DNA from: Bradyrhizobium tropiciagri
GTDB lineage: Bacteria; Pseudomonadota; Alphaproteobacteria; Rhizobiales; Xanthobacteraceae
Length of the DNA: 64,000 nucleotides
Reading direction: 5' to 3'
NCBI RefSeq assembly: GCF_018130505.1
Contig: NZ_JAFCKH010000009.1
Coordinates: forward strand, 124,001 to 188,000
Part shown: positions 17,657 through 26,961 of the stretch, piece after piece
Numbering within the stretch: the first letter of the stretch is position 1
Layout: each line of letters begins with the position of its first letter
The notes under the pieces: generated by a model
What the model was told of the DNA's origin: nothing
Seen by the model: only the letters and a program-made list of their open reading frames with translations
Database searches by the model: none
Position numbers and translations under genes: made by a program

Positions 17657-18835
17657 ATGACCACCGAAACGACACGACCGGCTGCAAAGAAATCCGTCGC
17701 GCTGTCCGGCGTGGTTGCGGGCAACACGGCACTCTGCACGGTCGGCCGCACCGGCAACGATCTGCATTATCGCGGCTACAATATCCTCGATGTGGCGGAA
17801 ACCTGTGAATTCGAGGAGATCGCGCATCTGCTGGTTCACGGCAGCCTGCCGACATCCTCCGAGCTCGCGGCCTACAAGACCAAGTTGAAGAGCCTGCGTG
17901 GCCTTCCGATCGCCGTGCGCAATGCACTCGAGGCGCTTCCGGCGGCCGCACATCCGATGGACGTGATGCGCAGCGGGGTCTCCATGCTCGGCTGCGTGCT
18001 GCCCGAAGCGCCGGATCACAACCATGGCGGCGCGCGCGACGTGGCCGACCGTCTCCTGGCTTCGCTCGGCTCGATGCTGCTGTATTGGCATCATTTCGCG
18101 CAGAATGGCCGCCGGATCGATGTCGAGACCGACGATGATACGATCGGCGGACATTTCCTGCACCTGCTGCATGGACGCAAGCCCGCGCAGTCGCACATCC
18201 GATCCATGCATACATCGCTCAATCTCTATGCCGAGCACGAGTTCAACGCCTCGACCTTCACCGCCCGCTCGATCGCGGGAACGGGTGCGGACATTCATTC
18301 CGCAATCACGGGCGCGATCGGAGCGCTGCGCGGTCCCAAGCACGGCGGCGCGAACGAGGTCGCGTTCGAGGTGCAGAAGCGATACGAGGGTGTCGAGGAT
18401 GCCGAGGCTGACATTCGCCGCCGTGTCGCGGCGAAGGAGGTTGTCATCGGCTTCGGCCATCCGGTCTACACCATCTCCGATCCGCGCAACCGGATCATCA
18501 AGGAGGTCGCGCGGCGACTGTCGTCGGAGGCGGGCACGATGAAGATGTTCGAGATCGCGGACCGCGTCGAGGCCGTGATGGCCGAGACCAAGCGGATGTT
18601 CGCCAATCTCGACTGGTTCAGCGCGGTGTCCTACCATATGATGGGTGTGCCGACCGCGATGTTCACGCCGCTGTTCGTGATCGCGCGAACCTCCGGCTGG
18701 GCGGCTCACATCATCGAGCAGCGCATGGACAACAAGATCATCCGGCCGTCGGCAAACTACGTAGGTCCGGAGAATCTGGCGTTCGTGCCTATCGAACTGC
18801 GCGGCCATTCGCCTTCTTCCGTGCGCGCGGCATAA
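17657..18835 (+). CDS. prpC: 2-methylcitrate synthase/citrate synthase
   Basis: 392 residues, 15 bp after prpD with a GGGAGGA-like ribosome-binding site. It is a citrate-synthase fold protein with catalytic His/Asp blocks visible as [11 protein letters not shown] (about residue 230), [14 protein letters not shown] (about 270-285) and the later Asp region [16 protein letters not shown]. The size and the start ([31 protein letters not shown]) match PrpC rather than the longer hexameric GltA. It condenses propionyl-CoA with oxaloacetate. Context between prpD and prpB makes the assignment secure. Confidence 0.95.
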   Translation: MTTETTRPAAKKSVALSGVVAGNTALCTVGRTGNDLHYRGYNILDVAETCEFEEIAHLLVHGSLPTSSELAAYKTKLKSLRGLPIAVRNALEALPAAAHPMDVMRSGVSMLGCVLPEAPDHNHGGARDVADRLLASLGSMLLYWHHFAQNGRRIDVETDDDTIGGHFLHLLHGRKPAQSHIRSMHTSLNLYAEHEFNASTFTARSIAGTGADIHSAITGAIGALRGPKHGGANEVAFEVQKRYEGVEDAEADIRRRVAAKEVVIGFGHPVYTISDPRNRIIKEVARRLSSEAGTMKMFEIADRVEAVMAETKRMFANLDWFSAVSYHMMGVPTAMFTPLFVIARTSGWAAHIIEQRMDNKIIRPSANYVGPENLAFVPIELRGHSPSSVRAA

Positions 18836-18844
18836 GGAGGTCCC

Positions 18845-19780
18845 ATGCCCTACCTCGTTGCTTCCGATCTCTCCTCCGAATCCGCCGGCCGTCGATTCCG
18901 CGACTTGTTGAGGCAGCCGCGCATCCTGAAGCTTCCCGGCGTCCATAATGGGATGGCCGCGCTGCAGGCCAAACGGGCGGGATTTGCCGGTCTGTACCTG
19001 TCCGGTGCGGCGATGACGGCATCCATGGGACTTCCGGACCTCGGCATCATTACCGTGGACGAGGTGAGCTTCTTTATCCGCCAGATCGTGCGAGCGTCCG
19101 GATTGCCGCTGCTCGCGGACGCAGACACCGGCTATGGCGAGGCTCTCAATGTCATGCACGCCGTTCGGGTCTTCGAGGAGGCGGGCGCGGGCGCCCTCCA
19201 TCTCGAGGACCAGTTGCTGCCGAAGAAATGCGGGCATTTGAACGACAAGAGACTTGTCGACCCGCATGATATGGCCGCAAAGGTCGCGGCCGCCGCGAAG
19301 GCGCGGCGCGATCTCGTGATTATTGCGCGCACCGACGCTGCTGCAAGCGAAGGCCTGGATGGGGCCGTTGCCCGCGCCAGGCTCTACATGGAGGCGGGGG
19401 CCGACGCGATCTTCCCGGAGGCCCTCAACACGGAAGAGATGTTCCGCGCCTTCGCGAAGCGCATGCCGGGCGTTCCCCTGCTTGCCAACATGACGGAGTT
19501 CGGCAGGACGCCGTTCTTCACCGCGGCGGAATTCGAGGCCATGGGATACGCCATGGTGATCTGGCCTGTATCGTCGCTGCGGGTCGCGAACAAGGCGCAG
19601 GAAGAACTCTACGCAGCCATCGCGCGCGATGGCGGGACGCATAACGTCGTCGATCGCATGCAAACCCGCGTCGAGCTGTACGACACCATCGCGTTGCACG
19701 ATTACGAGGCGCTCGATGCCTCGATCGTGCAGACGATCATCCCCGAGGGCATGCCGCAGAAGACGTCCGCGCCGGGGTGA
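18845..19780 (+). CDS. prpB: methylisocitrate lyase
   Basis: 311 residues of the isocitrate-lyase/PEP mutase superfamily, with AAGGAGG upstream of ATG 18845. The active-site loop KKCGH (residues 127-131, catalytic C129) and the metal-site stretch ADADTGYG (91-98) are present. LPGVHNGMAALQAKRAGF is the conserved N-terminal block. It splits 2-methylisocitrate to pyruvate and succinate, ending the methylcitrate cycle. No dedicated prpE follows, but several acyl-CoA synthetases exist in the window. Confidence 0.95.
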   Translation: MPYLVASDLSSESAGRRFRDLLRQPRILKLPGVHNGMAALQAKRAGFAGLYLSGAAMTASMGLPDLGIITVDEVSFFIRQIVRASGLPLLADADTGYGEALNVMHAVRVFEEAGAGALHLEDQLLPKKCGHLNDKRLVDPHDMAAKVAAAAKARRDLVIIARTDAAASEGLDGAVARARLYMEAGADAIFPEALNTEEMFRAFAKRMPGVPLLANMTEFGRTPFFTAAEFEAMGYAMVIWPVSSLRVANKAQEELYAAIARDGGTHNVVDRMQTRVELYDTIALHDYEALDASIVQTIIPEGMPQKTSAPG

Positions 19781-19864
19781 GGTAGCGATATTCGCCTTCC
19801 AGGAGGGTAAGCGTCACTTGCGCTACAGGACGTCGCCAAGCTCGGAACGATGACGCTTGCCGCG

Positions 19865-20731
19865 TCAGCGGGTAGCCGCCGCGAGCTTCTCACGCAAAAA
19901 TTCCCGCAGGCAGGTCGCTACAGTTCGAACCGGAGCCGAGCGCTTCAGGTCGGTATGAAAAACCAGCCACACTTCGCGTTGTGCGATCTTGTCCCGCCGT
20001 GCCCGTGCGAGGATTGGATCGGCTGCCGCGATGAAGTCGGGTAGCGCGGCGACCCCTCCGCCGGCGCGCACGAGTGCAAGCTGAAGCTCGAGTGTGCTCG
20101 ATCGGAGCGCCAGCGGCTTGTCGCCCGCAAGCCGGCGAAGGGCGGCCTGCTGAGCCGCGCCTTCGAGAGCCTCGTCATAGCCGATGAACGTCCAGTCCGA
20201 AGCGCTGGTGGTTTCCAGATAGTCCCGGCTTCCGTACAAATGGAATGTCACCGCGCCGACTTTCGAAGCCGTGAGATCGCCTTCGAGCGGCCGGTTGAAA
20301 CGCACAGCGATATCGGCTTCGCGCTGATTGAGTGACGAGTAGCGGGTCTCGGCGAGTATTCGGATGGTGAGCCCAGGGTGCGAACGGCGCAGTTTGACAA
20401 TCGGCTCGGCCAACATCGTGGCCGCCAGCACCGGGGTTGCGCTGACGGTCACTTCACCGGAGATCTCGGCTCGCTCGCCGCTGGCCGTTCGCTCGATCGC
20501 CTGAGCCTGCGCGTCCATCGGCCCGACCAGACCGGCGACGCGCTTGCCCGCCGCGGTCAACAGCAGTTGTCGGCCGCGGCGGTCCACCAGCCGCAGTCCG
20601 AGTTCCTGCTCCAGCGCCGCGATACGGCGCGCGATGGTCGCATGCTCGACGGCAAGGAGACGTGCGGCGGCGGAGAGCGTACCGCTGCGCGCGAGGGCGG
20701 CGAAGGACTTCAGGTTTTCCCAGTCGGCCAT
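19865..20731 (-). CDS. LysR family transcriptional regulator
   Basis: 288 residues from ATG 20731 (MADWENLKSFAALARSGTLS); ATG 20746 adds five residues. Residues about 5-62 are the LysR winged HTH (SGTLSAAARLLAVEHATIARRIAALEQELG). The remainder is the two-lobed effector domain. It is divergent from the glutathione transferase at 20834, with about 100 bp between the start codons, and converges with prpB across 84 bp. It probably controls the transferase and perhaps the genes that follow it. Confidence 0.92.
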   Translation of the reverse strand: MADWENLKSFAALARSGTLSAAARLLAVEHATIARRIAALEQELGLRLVDRRGRQLLLTAAGKRVAGLVGPMDAQAQAIERTASGERAEISGEVTVSATPVLAATMLAEPIVKLRRSHPGLTIRILAETRYSSLNQREADIAVRFNRPLEGDLTASKVGAVTFHLYGSRDYLETTSASDWTFIGYDEALEGAAQQAALRRLAGDKPLALRSSTLELQLALVRAGGGVAALPDFIAAADPILARARRDKIAQREVWLVFHTDLKRSAPVRTVATCLREFLREKLAAATR

Positions 20732-20833
20732 TGTGCGAAAATTCACATCGACTGCGCAGTTCTAGCGAATTCACAACGAAAAGCCAGCTCGCCAATTTAC
20801 GGGAGACAAAGCCAATCGGTGAGGCGGCACGAC

Positions 20834-21541
20834 ATGCTCGATCTCTATTACTGGACCACGCCAAACGGCCACAAGGTGACGATCTTCCTCGAGGAGAGCG
20901 GCTTACCCTATCGCATCATTGCGGTGAACATCTCGGCGGGTGAGCAATTCGCGCCCGAGTTTCTCAAGATCGCGCCGAACAACCGTATTCCCGCGCTGCT
21001 CGACCACGAGCCGCCCGGAGGCGGGGAGGCGATCTCGGTTTTCGAGTCGGGCGCCATCCTGCTCTACCTTGCCGAGAAGACCGGGCGGTTCATCCCGCGT
21101 GACGTCCGAGCTCGCGCGGACGTGCTGCAATGGCTGTTTTGGCAGATGGGAGGGCTCGGACCCATGGCCGGGCAGAACCATCATTTCGTGCAGTATGCGC
21201 CGGAGCGTATCCCGTACGCCATGGCACGCTACGTCAACGAGACCAACCGGCTCTATGGCGTGCTCGATAGGCGGCTCGCGGACCACGAGTACATCGCCGG
21301 CGGCGACTACACGATCGCCGATATGGCGTCCTATCCCTGGATCGTGCCGCACCAGCGGCAGCAGCAGAACCTGGATGACTTTCCGCATCTGAAGCGCTGG
21401 TTCCTTGCCGTGCAGGCGCGGCCCGCGACGGTCAGGGCCTACGACCTTGCCCGAACGATCAACACGCAGCCGACAGTGACCGAGAACGCGAAAGCCGTGC
21501 TGTTCGGGCAAACGGCTTCGCACCGGCGAGCGCCGACCTGA
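20834..21541 (+). CDS. glutathione S-transferase family protein (nu-class-like)
   Basis: 235 residues from ATG 20834. The open frame reaches back to 20378 but that part is antisense to the LysR gene. The thioredoxin-fold N-terminus reads LYYWTTPNGHKVTIFLEESGLPY with the PNG(H) motif of YfcG/YghU-type (nu) transferases. NNRIPALLDHE supplies the cis-Pro and FESGAILLYLAEK the glutathione-binding Ser. The helical C-domain runs from about residue 95. Nu-class members often reduce disulfides or peroxides. It is divergent from LysR and precedes the cupin protein gene by about 100 bp. Confidence 0.93.
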   Translation: MLDLYYWTTPNGHKVTIFLEESGLPYRIIAVNISAGEQFAPEFLKIAPNNRIPALLDHEPPGGGEAISVFESGAILLYLAEKTGRFIPRDVRARADVLQWLFWQMGGLGPMAGQNHHFVQYAPERIPYAMARYVNETNRLYGVLDRRLADHEYIAGGDYTIADMASYPWIVPHQRQQQNLDDFPHLKRWFLAVQARPATVRAYDLARTINTQPTVTENAKAVLFGQTASHRRAPT

Positions 21542-21639
21542 GGCCGCAACGATGATCGCGCTGCTGTTCATCCTGGGCCGGATCGCTCCCGACATTCGAG
21601 CCCGTATCCAAACATTGTTTCACAAAGCGAGGAGAAAGC

Positions 21640-22206
21640 ATGACCGTCACACACCCTGTTGAAACCGTTGCCGCACCCGCGCGGCGATCGATCGACTACA
21701 GCAAGATCCCCTACCAGTTGCCGCAGCCTGTGGGCATGCTCGCCGATACGCTCATAGCTTCGGCCCTCGAAATCGGTGGCGACGAGCGTTTGTGGGTGCC
21801 GCAAGCGAACGGCGTCGCGTTCAAGCCGCTCCTGCTCAACGTCAGCCAGGGCTATTTCGTCAACCTGATCCGGGCGCGTGCCTCGGGCGTCGTGTCCCGC
21901 CATCGTCATGCCGGCCCGGTTCACGGCTTCACGCTCCGCGGCAGATGGCACTATCTGGAGCACGACTGGGTTTCATCCGCCGGCGATTACGTTTTCGAGC
22001 CGCCTGGCGAGACCCACACGCTGGTCGTTCCGGATGATGTGGAAGAGATGGTGACGTTGTTTCACGTCACCAGCGGCTACACCTACGTCGATCCGCATGG
22101 CGTTGCGCTCGGCTACGAGGACGCCTTCACCAAGCTCGAACAGGTGACTCGACACTACAAGCAGGTTGGAATCGGCGATGACTACATCGGGAAGCTAATC
22201 CGATGA
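21640..22206 (+). CDS. cupin protein, 2,4'-dihydroxyacetophenone dioxygenase-like
   Basis: 188 residues with GAGGAG 6 nt before ATG 21640. One cupin core with metal-type residues: SRHRHAGPVHGFTLRGRWHYLEHDW and EPPGETHTLVVP contain the His cluster expected for a mononuclear iron centre. The overall sequence resembles the 2,4'-dihydroxyacetophenone dioxygenase family, which cleaves a C-C bond beside a carbonyl. Substrate identity cannot be fixed. Its stop overlaps the start of the alpha/beta hydrolase (ATGA), so the two proteins are probably made together and may act in sequence. Confidence 0.8.
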   Translation: MTVTHPVETVAAPARRSIDYSKIPYQLPQPVGMLADTLIASALEIGGDERLWVPQANGVAFKPLLLNVSQGYFVNLIRARASGVVSRHRHAGPVHGFTLRGRWHYLEHDWVSSAGDYVFEPPGETHTLVVPDDVEEMVTLFHVTSGYTYVDPHGVALGYEDAFTKLEQVTRHYKQVGIGDDYIGKLIR

Positions 22207-23024
22207 CGAGGCGCGCAACCGTTGATGTCGGTGGAGTTCCGATCAGCTACCTCACTTCCGGCGACAGCGGCCCGCTGGTGCTGATGCTTCACGGCACATA
22301 TTGGAGCCGTGTCTGGCAGCCCGTGCTCGACGAAATCGCCGCGGCTGGGTTGCGTCCCGTTGCCGTCGATTTCCCGGGCTTTGGACGATCCGGAGGTGCG
22401 CTCGCAGGCGCCGAGGCATCGGTTCCCCGATTGGCGGCCTGGATCCCCGGTTTCCTCGACGCTCTCGGCCATAAGGGACCGATCATGCTCGCAGGTCACG
22501 ATATTGGCGGCGGCGTCGCACAATACGTGCTGGTAAGCGGCGCGGTTGAGGTGTCACGCTTGGCGCTCGTGAACGCCGTCATGTACAACTCCTGGCCCGC
22601 GCCGGCAGTCGCCCGCTTCCGCGACCCGGCAGTCGCCGCCGCGACCTCGACCGAGGACGTTGTGGCTGCGCGCCGCGAGTCGGTTGCCAAGGCGCTCGCG
22701 CGGCCGGCAAGCGAAGCCGAGATGACGGAGTATCTGCAGCCCTGGACCGATCCGCGGGTCGCGCGGTCGTGGCTGGCGCTTGCAGGCGCGGCCGACCATC
22801 GCCATACGCTCGAGCTCCTGCCCCAGCTCGGCCAGTCGGACACGCCAAAGCTGCTGGTCTGGGGCGAAGACGACCAGTTCCAAACGATCGACTATGCCGA
22901 GCGGTTCGTTCGCGAAATTCCGGCGAGCAGGCTGATCAAGATCAAGGCAGCCGGTCATATCCCGATGGAAAACAATCCGCAGGCTGTGGCTCGCGCTCTC
23001 GCCGGGTTTTTTACCGGGGCTTGA
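22203..23024 (+). CDS. alpha/beta hydrolase with Asp nucleophile
   Basis: 273 residues, start overlapping the cupin stop by 4 bp. Oxyanion loop HGTYW (30-34), nucleophile elbow GHDIGGG with D100, acid candidate D223/D224 (WGEDDQF) and H252 (AAGHIPMENNP). An Asp nucleophile places it with haloalkane or haloacetate dehalogenases and epoxide hydrolases rather than Ser esterases. The substrate could be an epoxide, a halogenated acid or another ester-forming compound. It is the last gene of this small plus-strand set. Confidence 0.9.
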   Translation: MTRRATVDVGGVPISYLTSGDSGPLVLMLHGTYWSRVWQPVLDEIAAAGLRPVAVDFPGFGRSGGALAGAEASVPRLAAWIPGFLDALGHKGPIMLAGHDIGGGVAQYVLVSGAVEVSRLALVNAVMYNSWPAPAVARFRDPAVAAATSTEDVVAARRESVAKALARPASEAEMTEYLQPWTDPRVARSWLALAGAADHRHTLELLPQLGQSDTPKLLVWGEDDQFQTIDYAERFVREIPASRLIKIKAAGHIPMENNPQAVARALAGFFTGA

Positions 23025-23192
23025 AGTTCACGATGCGGCGATCGCCGGTTACGGCGCCGCCGCATTTGATCATCGACGTCGCCATTCGATAACGACACAG
23101 TGCGCCGCTTCGTGCGTCTTCCTCGACACCGAGCCCTGAGGGAGGCGCACGGGCGGCGTAAGTCGTTTGATGCGCTCCGGAAGCGCGCGGTG

Positions 23193-23209
23193 ATGACCGC
23201 GGTGGTCAT
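23193..23209. terminator. short hairpin between convergent hydrolase and alcohol dehydrogenase genes
   Basis: ATGACC-GCGGT-GGTCAT forms a 6-bp stem in the 217-bp region between the convergent genes ending at 23024 and 23242. No T-run follows on either strand, so a role in termination is only suggested by position. The rest of this gap shows nothing recognisable. Confidence 0.3.
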
Positions 23210-23241
23210 TGATTGAAGTCGGCCTTCCCGTCCGGGCGGTG

Positions 23242-24444
23242 TCAGCAAGCCGCGCGAAGAATGGTCATGACGTCAGCTGCCGCTTCGATCGGGCGTAGAT
23301 TTGCTTTGACAAATGCGTTGTTGAGGCCGGTCTCCGCCACGCGGGGCAGGGTGCTTAGGTCTACACCGAGCTGTGACAGCCGTGTCGGTAGACCGAGCGA
23401 TTCGATGAAATAGCGGACTGCATCTGCCGCCGATTGGCCGGCTTCGCCAAATATTGCTGCGAGCTCGGCCTGCTGTGTGGCAGAGACCGGCGCATTAAAG
23501 GCAAGGACTGCGGGAAGCAGCACGCAGGAGGTCATGCCATGCGGGACACCTGCAATCGCTCCGAGCTGATGGCCCAGTCCGTGACTGGCGCCGTAGCGGA
23601 CGCGGCCGATGCTGGATCCTGAGAGCCAGGTACCGAGCTGGCAGCGATGACGGGCCTCGATGTCGGCAGGATCGGCGTGCGCTGCACTCAGGCCTTCGCG
23701 CAGCAGCGCCAGTCCACGCACGGCGAGGGCGTCGGTAAACGGATTGGCGTCTCGGGAAAGAACAGTTTCAATTCCATGGTCGACCGAGCGAATGCCGGTC
23801 GACAGCCAGAGATCGAGTGAGGTCTGCGCGCCGAGCCACGGATCGTAAACGATCATGTCCGGCGCCAGGGTCTCGGACATGAAGATGTGCTTCACACGGC
23901 TCTCGACATCGGTCGCGCCGGCGATGATGCCGAATTCTGCCGCCGATAGCGTGGTCGGTACGGCAATGATCGGAATACTGCGTGCTCCGGGAGAGGGGCG
24001 CAAGACTCCGAGGCTGTCGGGCACTGAACGTAGCCCGAGCAACGCGACCCGATCCCGAACTCTCGCACTGGCCGCAAGGCCGGCGATCTTGATGGCGTCG
24101 ATTGCACTGCCCCCGCCGAAGACGACGATCAGATCGGGATTTTGGCGCTCGATCGTTTCGGTGAGCGAGAGCACGACGTCGAATGGCGTGTGCGGCTTGA
24201 GGTCGGAGAAGACCGGGAGTGCCGATGGTCCGAGGCGCGCGAGCGTGGCTTCGACAACAGGATTGCCAAGCAATGATGACGTGACGATCGGCAAGATACG
24301 GGTGGAACTGCGGGCCTTCGCCAACTGCTGGACCGCGTCTTCGGCATGTGCGCCGTAATGCACTGACGGCTGGCGCAGCAGGGCCAGTCCGCCAGAAGCG
24401 ACGTTCGCCGCGTGTTTGGGATGGTCGGCGGACGATGTCGTCAT
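23242..24444 (-). CDS. iron-containing alcohol dehydrogenase (maleylacetate reductase-like)
   Basis: 400 residues from ATG 24444 (MTTSSADHPKH). The family III ADH fold is clear: GGGSAIDAIKI (NAD(P) pyrophosphate loop), AVPTTLSAAEFG, STGIRSVDHGIETVLS and GASHGLGHQLGAIAGVPHGMTSCVLLP, which bring in the metal-site His residues. The sequence style is closer to maleylacetate reductases and 4-hydroxybutyrate-type dehydrogenases than to butanol dehydrogenase. A TTGTCGGACAA operator lies 57 bp upstream, shared with the divergent kinase gene. In a 4-hydroxyacid pathway it could interconvert a hydroxyl and an oxo group, which is inference. Confidence 0.9.
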   Translation of the reverse strand: MTTSSADHPKHAANVASGGLALLRQPSVHYGAHAEDAVQQLAKARSSTRILPIVTSSLLGNPVVEATLARLGPSALPVFSDLKPHTPFDVVLSLTETIERQNPDLIVVFGGGSAIDAIKIAGLAASARVRDRVALLGLRSVPDSLGVLRPSPGARSIPIIAVPTTLSAAEFGIIAGATDVESRVKHIFMSETLAPDMIVYDPWLGAQTSLDLWLSTGIRSVDHGIETVLSRDANPFTDALAVRGLALLREGLSAAHADPADIEARHRCQLGTWLSGSSIGRVRYGASHGLGHQLGAIAGVPHGMTSCVLLPAVLAFNAPVSATQQAELAAIFGEAGQSAADAVRYFIESLGLPTRLSQLGVDLSTLPRVAETGLNNAFVKANLRPIEAAADVMTILRAAC

Positions 24445-24500
24445 AGTATGCGCCTTGCTTCGTCGTGGCCGGATTGACTCTTGGTCCAAGTATTCAATTA

Positions 24501-24511
24501 TTGTCGGACAA
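24501..24511. promoter_or_regulatory. GntR-type operator, copy 1 (TTGTCGGACAA)
   Basis: An 11-bp palindrome TTGTC-G-GACAA, 57 bp upstream of the iron alcohol dehydrogenase start. It matches the TNGTNNNACNA form bound by FadR/FCD-type GntR proteins. The same core recurs at 24582, 30769 and (one mismatch) 30889. Confidence 0.75.
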
Positions 24512-24581
24512 AAATGGCTTTGGCAATGGCGCGTAGTGGAATATTCGGCGATGAGTCTACTTGACTTCCAGCTTCGTTCTT

Positions 24582-24598
24582 TTATTGTCGGACAATAA
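24582..24598. promoter_or_regulatory. GntR-type operator, copy 2 (17-bp perfect palindrome)
   Basis: TTATTGTCGGACAATAA is a perfect 8-1-8 palindrome. Its last base is the A of the kinase ATG at 24598, so binding here would block both transcription and access to the start region. The identical 17 bases recur at 30769-30785. Confidence 0.82.
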
Positions 24599-25701
24599 TG
24601 ATATTGGAGCGCGAGTTGGAGGACGCCGGATCAGAGCTGATAGGCACCGATTCGATGTCGGCTGCGGATGGTGCGCAGTCCGACTGGGCACGCCTTGCGC
24701 GCTATTTGGACGGCCGCGGCATGAGCCTGGACCTCTCCCAGCCGATCCGGCGCTTTGCCGGCGGACTTGCCAATCGCAACTACCTCGTCGTTGTGGACGG
24801 TCAGCCAACCGTCTTGCGTCGTCCGCCGGATGGCGATCTGCCGCCGGGTGCGCACGATATGGCGCGCGAGCATCGCATCCTGTCACGACTTTCCGATGCT
24901 CTCCCGTTCGTCCCGAGGGGCCTGCATCATTGCGACGACCGCAGCGTCATCGGCGTTCCCTTTCAACTGATTGAATATCGACCGGGCCTCGTTATCCGCG
25001 GGACCGATCTATCGCAGCTGGATGGGCGCGACGATGCGCCGGACGTGCTCTCCGAAATGCTGGTTGCGACGCTGGCGGCGCTTCACGGTGTCGACGCGTG
25101 CGAGGCGGGGCTCCAGGATCTCGGCCAGCCTGAAGGATTCATCGGGCGTGCGATTGCCGGGTGGTCGAAGCGCGGGATGCTGGTCGCCGATGGCGCTGCG
25201 TTGCAGGCGCTGGTGCGGGACACCTCACACTGGCTGTTGCAGCAAACGTTTCGAGCGCGATCGCCGACGCTGCTTCACTGCGATTTCAAGCTCGACAATC
25301 TCATCCTCGATCCACGGACGCTGGGGCCGGTCGCGCTGGTCGATTGGGACATGGGAACGCGCGGAGATCCGCTGTTCGATCTGGCGACGCTGCTCAGCTA
25401 TTGGGCTGAGCCGAATGATCCGCCGGCGTTGCATCGTCTTCGGCAGATGCCAACGACAAATCCGGGCTTCTGGCGGCGCGCCAGGGTTGCGCAGCACTAT
25501 GCCGCGCTGACGGGAACCGACATCGACGACCTGCCTTCGATGCGCGTTCTGGCACTGTTCAAGCTTGGCATCGTGTTTCTGCAACTGCACCGCCAATGGG
25601 TGAATGGGGCGGTGAAGGACGACCGCTATGCCGATTTCGCGGCTCTCGGCGAAGATATTCTATTGGTCGCGCGCGACGTCTCAAACGGATCTGAAGGTTA
25701 A
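24598..25701 (+). CDS. phosphotransferase (APH family), LvaA/ACAD11 kinase-domain-like
   Basis: Up to 367 residues. The start is uncertain: ATG 24598 sits in the operator, TTG 24616 has GGAG 6 nt upstream and ATG 24655 is also open. Kinase residues are intact: LLHCDFKLDN (H227, D229, N234) and LVDWDMGTRGDP (D249, D251). This family sits beside acyl-CoA dehydrogenases in bacteria and is fused to them in animal ACAD10/11. In Pseudomonas putida LvaA phosphorylates 4-hydroxyvaleryl-CoA. Here the acyl-CoA dehydrogenase starts 3 bp after the stop, so a 4-hydroxyacyl-CoA kinase role is a good hypothesis. Confidence 0.88.
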   Translation: MILERELEDAGSELIGTDSMSAADGAQSDWARLARYLDGRGMSLDLSQPIRRFAGGLANRNYLVVVDGQPTVLRRPPDGDLPPGAHDMAREHRILSRLSDALPFVPRGLHHCDDRSVIGVPFQLIEYRPGLVIRGTDLSQLDGRDDAPDVLSEMLVATLAALHGVDACEAGLQDLGQPEGFIGRAIAGWSKRGMLVADGAALQALVRDTSHWLLQQTFRARSPTLLHCDFKLDNLILDPRTLGPVALVDWDMGTRGDPLFDLATLLSYWAEPNDPPALHRLRQMPTTNPGFWRRARVAQHYAALTGTDIDDLPSMRVLALFKLGIVFLQLHRQWVNGAVKDDRYADFAALGEDILLVARDVSNGSEG

Positions 25702-25704
25702 GCC

Positions 25705-26898
25705 ATGGCTGAGCTCGACATGAACTTCTCACTGCCGCCGCACGTGTCGGAGCTGGCGTATCGCGTGAAAACGTTCGTCAAGGACAAGGTTGTCCCGTTC
25801 GAAAAGGACACGCGCTGGACCTCCCATGGCCCGACAGATGAGTTGCGTCGCGAACTGAACGGGCTGGCGCGTGAGGCCGGAGTTTTTGCGCCTCATGCAC
25901 CGGAGGAATATGGCGGTCAGCATCTGTCTCATATCGGTCGTGCGGCTGTTTTCACGGCGGCCGGCTACTCCATGCTGGGTCCCGTCGCACTGCATTGTGC
26001 CGCGCCCGATGAAGGCAACATCCATCTGCTCGATGTCGTCGCGCGCGCCGACCAGCGTGAGCGTTACCTCAAGCCGCTCGCGACCGGCGAGGTGCGCTCC
26101 TGCTTTTGCATGACGGAGCCTGCCCCCGGTGCGGGGTCTGATCCAGGCCAACTACAGACGACGGCGCGCCGCGACGGCAATCACTGGGTCATCGACGGCG
26201 AGAAATGGCTGATCACCGGCGCCGAGGGCGCAGCCTTCGCGATCATCATGGCCAAGGCATATGGCGAAGGGGCCGAAGGCGCCGCCACGATGTTCCTTGC
26301 CGATATGTCCGATCCGGCCATCACCATCGAGCGCACGCTCGACACGATCGATTCGAGCTTTGTCGGCGGGCATGCAGTGGTTCGCTTCAACGGACTTCGG
26401 GTTCCAGCCGATGCCGTGCTCGGCGAGGTTGGGCAGGGCTTTCGATATGCGCAGGTTCGTCTTGCTCCGGCGCGGCTCACGCATTGCATGCGCTGGCTCG
26501 GTTCGGCGATCCGCGCCCAGGAGATTGCAACCGAGTTCGCGCGCCGCCGGACCGCGTTCGGAAAGCCGATCGGCGAGCATGAGGGCGTTTCCTTCATGCT
26601 GGCCGACAATGCGATGGACATTCACCTGGCGCAATTGACGATCTGGCATACCGCCTGGGTGCTGGACAGCGGCGAGCGCGGCTCCAGTGAAAGCTCGATG
26701 GCGAAGGTGATCTGTTCGGAAGCGATCGCCCGCGTGGCCGACCGTTCGCTGCAAATCCTCGGCGGATTGGGAACGACGCGCGACACCGTCGTGGAACGGT
26801 TCTATCGCGATGTCCGTGCCTTCCGCATCTATGACGGTCCCTCCGAAGTGCATCGATGGGCGATCGGACGACGCATTCTCACTCATGGCGCGACCTAG
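25705..26898 (+). CDS. acyl-CoA dehydrogenase (ACAD10/11, LvaC-like)
   Basis: 397 residues with GAAGG 8 nt before ATG 25705. Standard domains: N-terminal helices, the FAD segment CFCMTEPAPGAGSDP and WVIDGEKWLITGA, and the C-terminal four-helix domain with QILGGLGTTRDTVVERFYRDVRAFRIYDGPSEVH. At the catalytic-base position of MCAD (YEG) it has YDG, as in other ACAD10/11-like enzymes. It directly follows the APH kinase gene, which is the bacterial equivalent of the ACAD11 fusion. It would turn the phosphorylated 4-hydroxyacyl-CoA into an enoyl-CoA if the pathway is of lva type. Confidence 0.93.
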   Translation: MAELDMNFSLPPHVSELAYRVKTFVKDKVVPFEKDTRWTSHGPTDELRRELNGLAREAGVFAPHAPEEYGGQHLSHIGRAAVFTAAGYSMLGPVALHCAAPDEGNIHLLDVVARADQRERYLKPLATGEVRSCFCMTEPAPGAGSDPGQLQTTARRDGNHWVIDGEKWLITGAEGAAFAIIMAKAYGEGAEGAATMFLADMSDPAITIERTLDTIDSSFVGGHAVVRFNGLRVPADAVLGEVGQGFRYAQVRLAPARLTHCMRWLGSAIRAQEIATEFARRRTAFGKPIGEHEGVSFMLADNAMDIHLAQLTIWHTAWVLDSGERGSSESSMAKVICSEAIARVADRSLQILGGLGTTRDTVVERFYRDVRAFRIYDGPSEVHRWAIGRRILTHGAT

Positions 26899-26961
26899 GC
26901 GGCGAGCAGGACGCCGAAGCGACAAAACGACAAGAACCGCAACAAGCGGGAGGAAACGACG

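Noticed and set aside
17651-19699. 682-codon open frame on the minus strand opposite prpC and prpB
   Set aside because: It is antisense to two unmistakable genes, has no recognisable domain and has the Arg/His/Gly-rich composition of a high-GC mirror frame.
19809-19858. AAGCGTCA/TGACGCTT inverted repeat between prpB and LysR as a terminator
   Set aside because: The 34-nt loop and lack of a T-run make it too weak to call.
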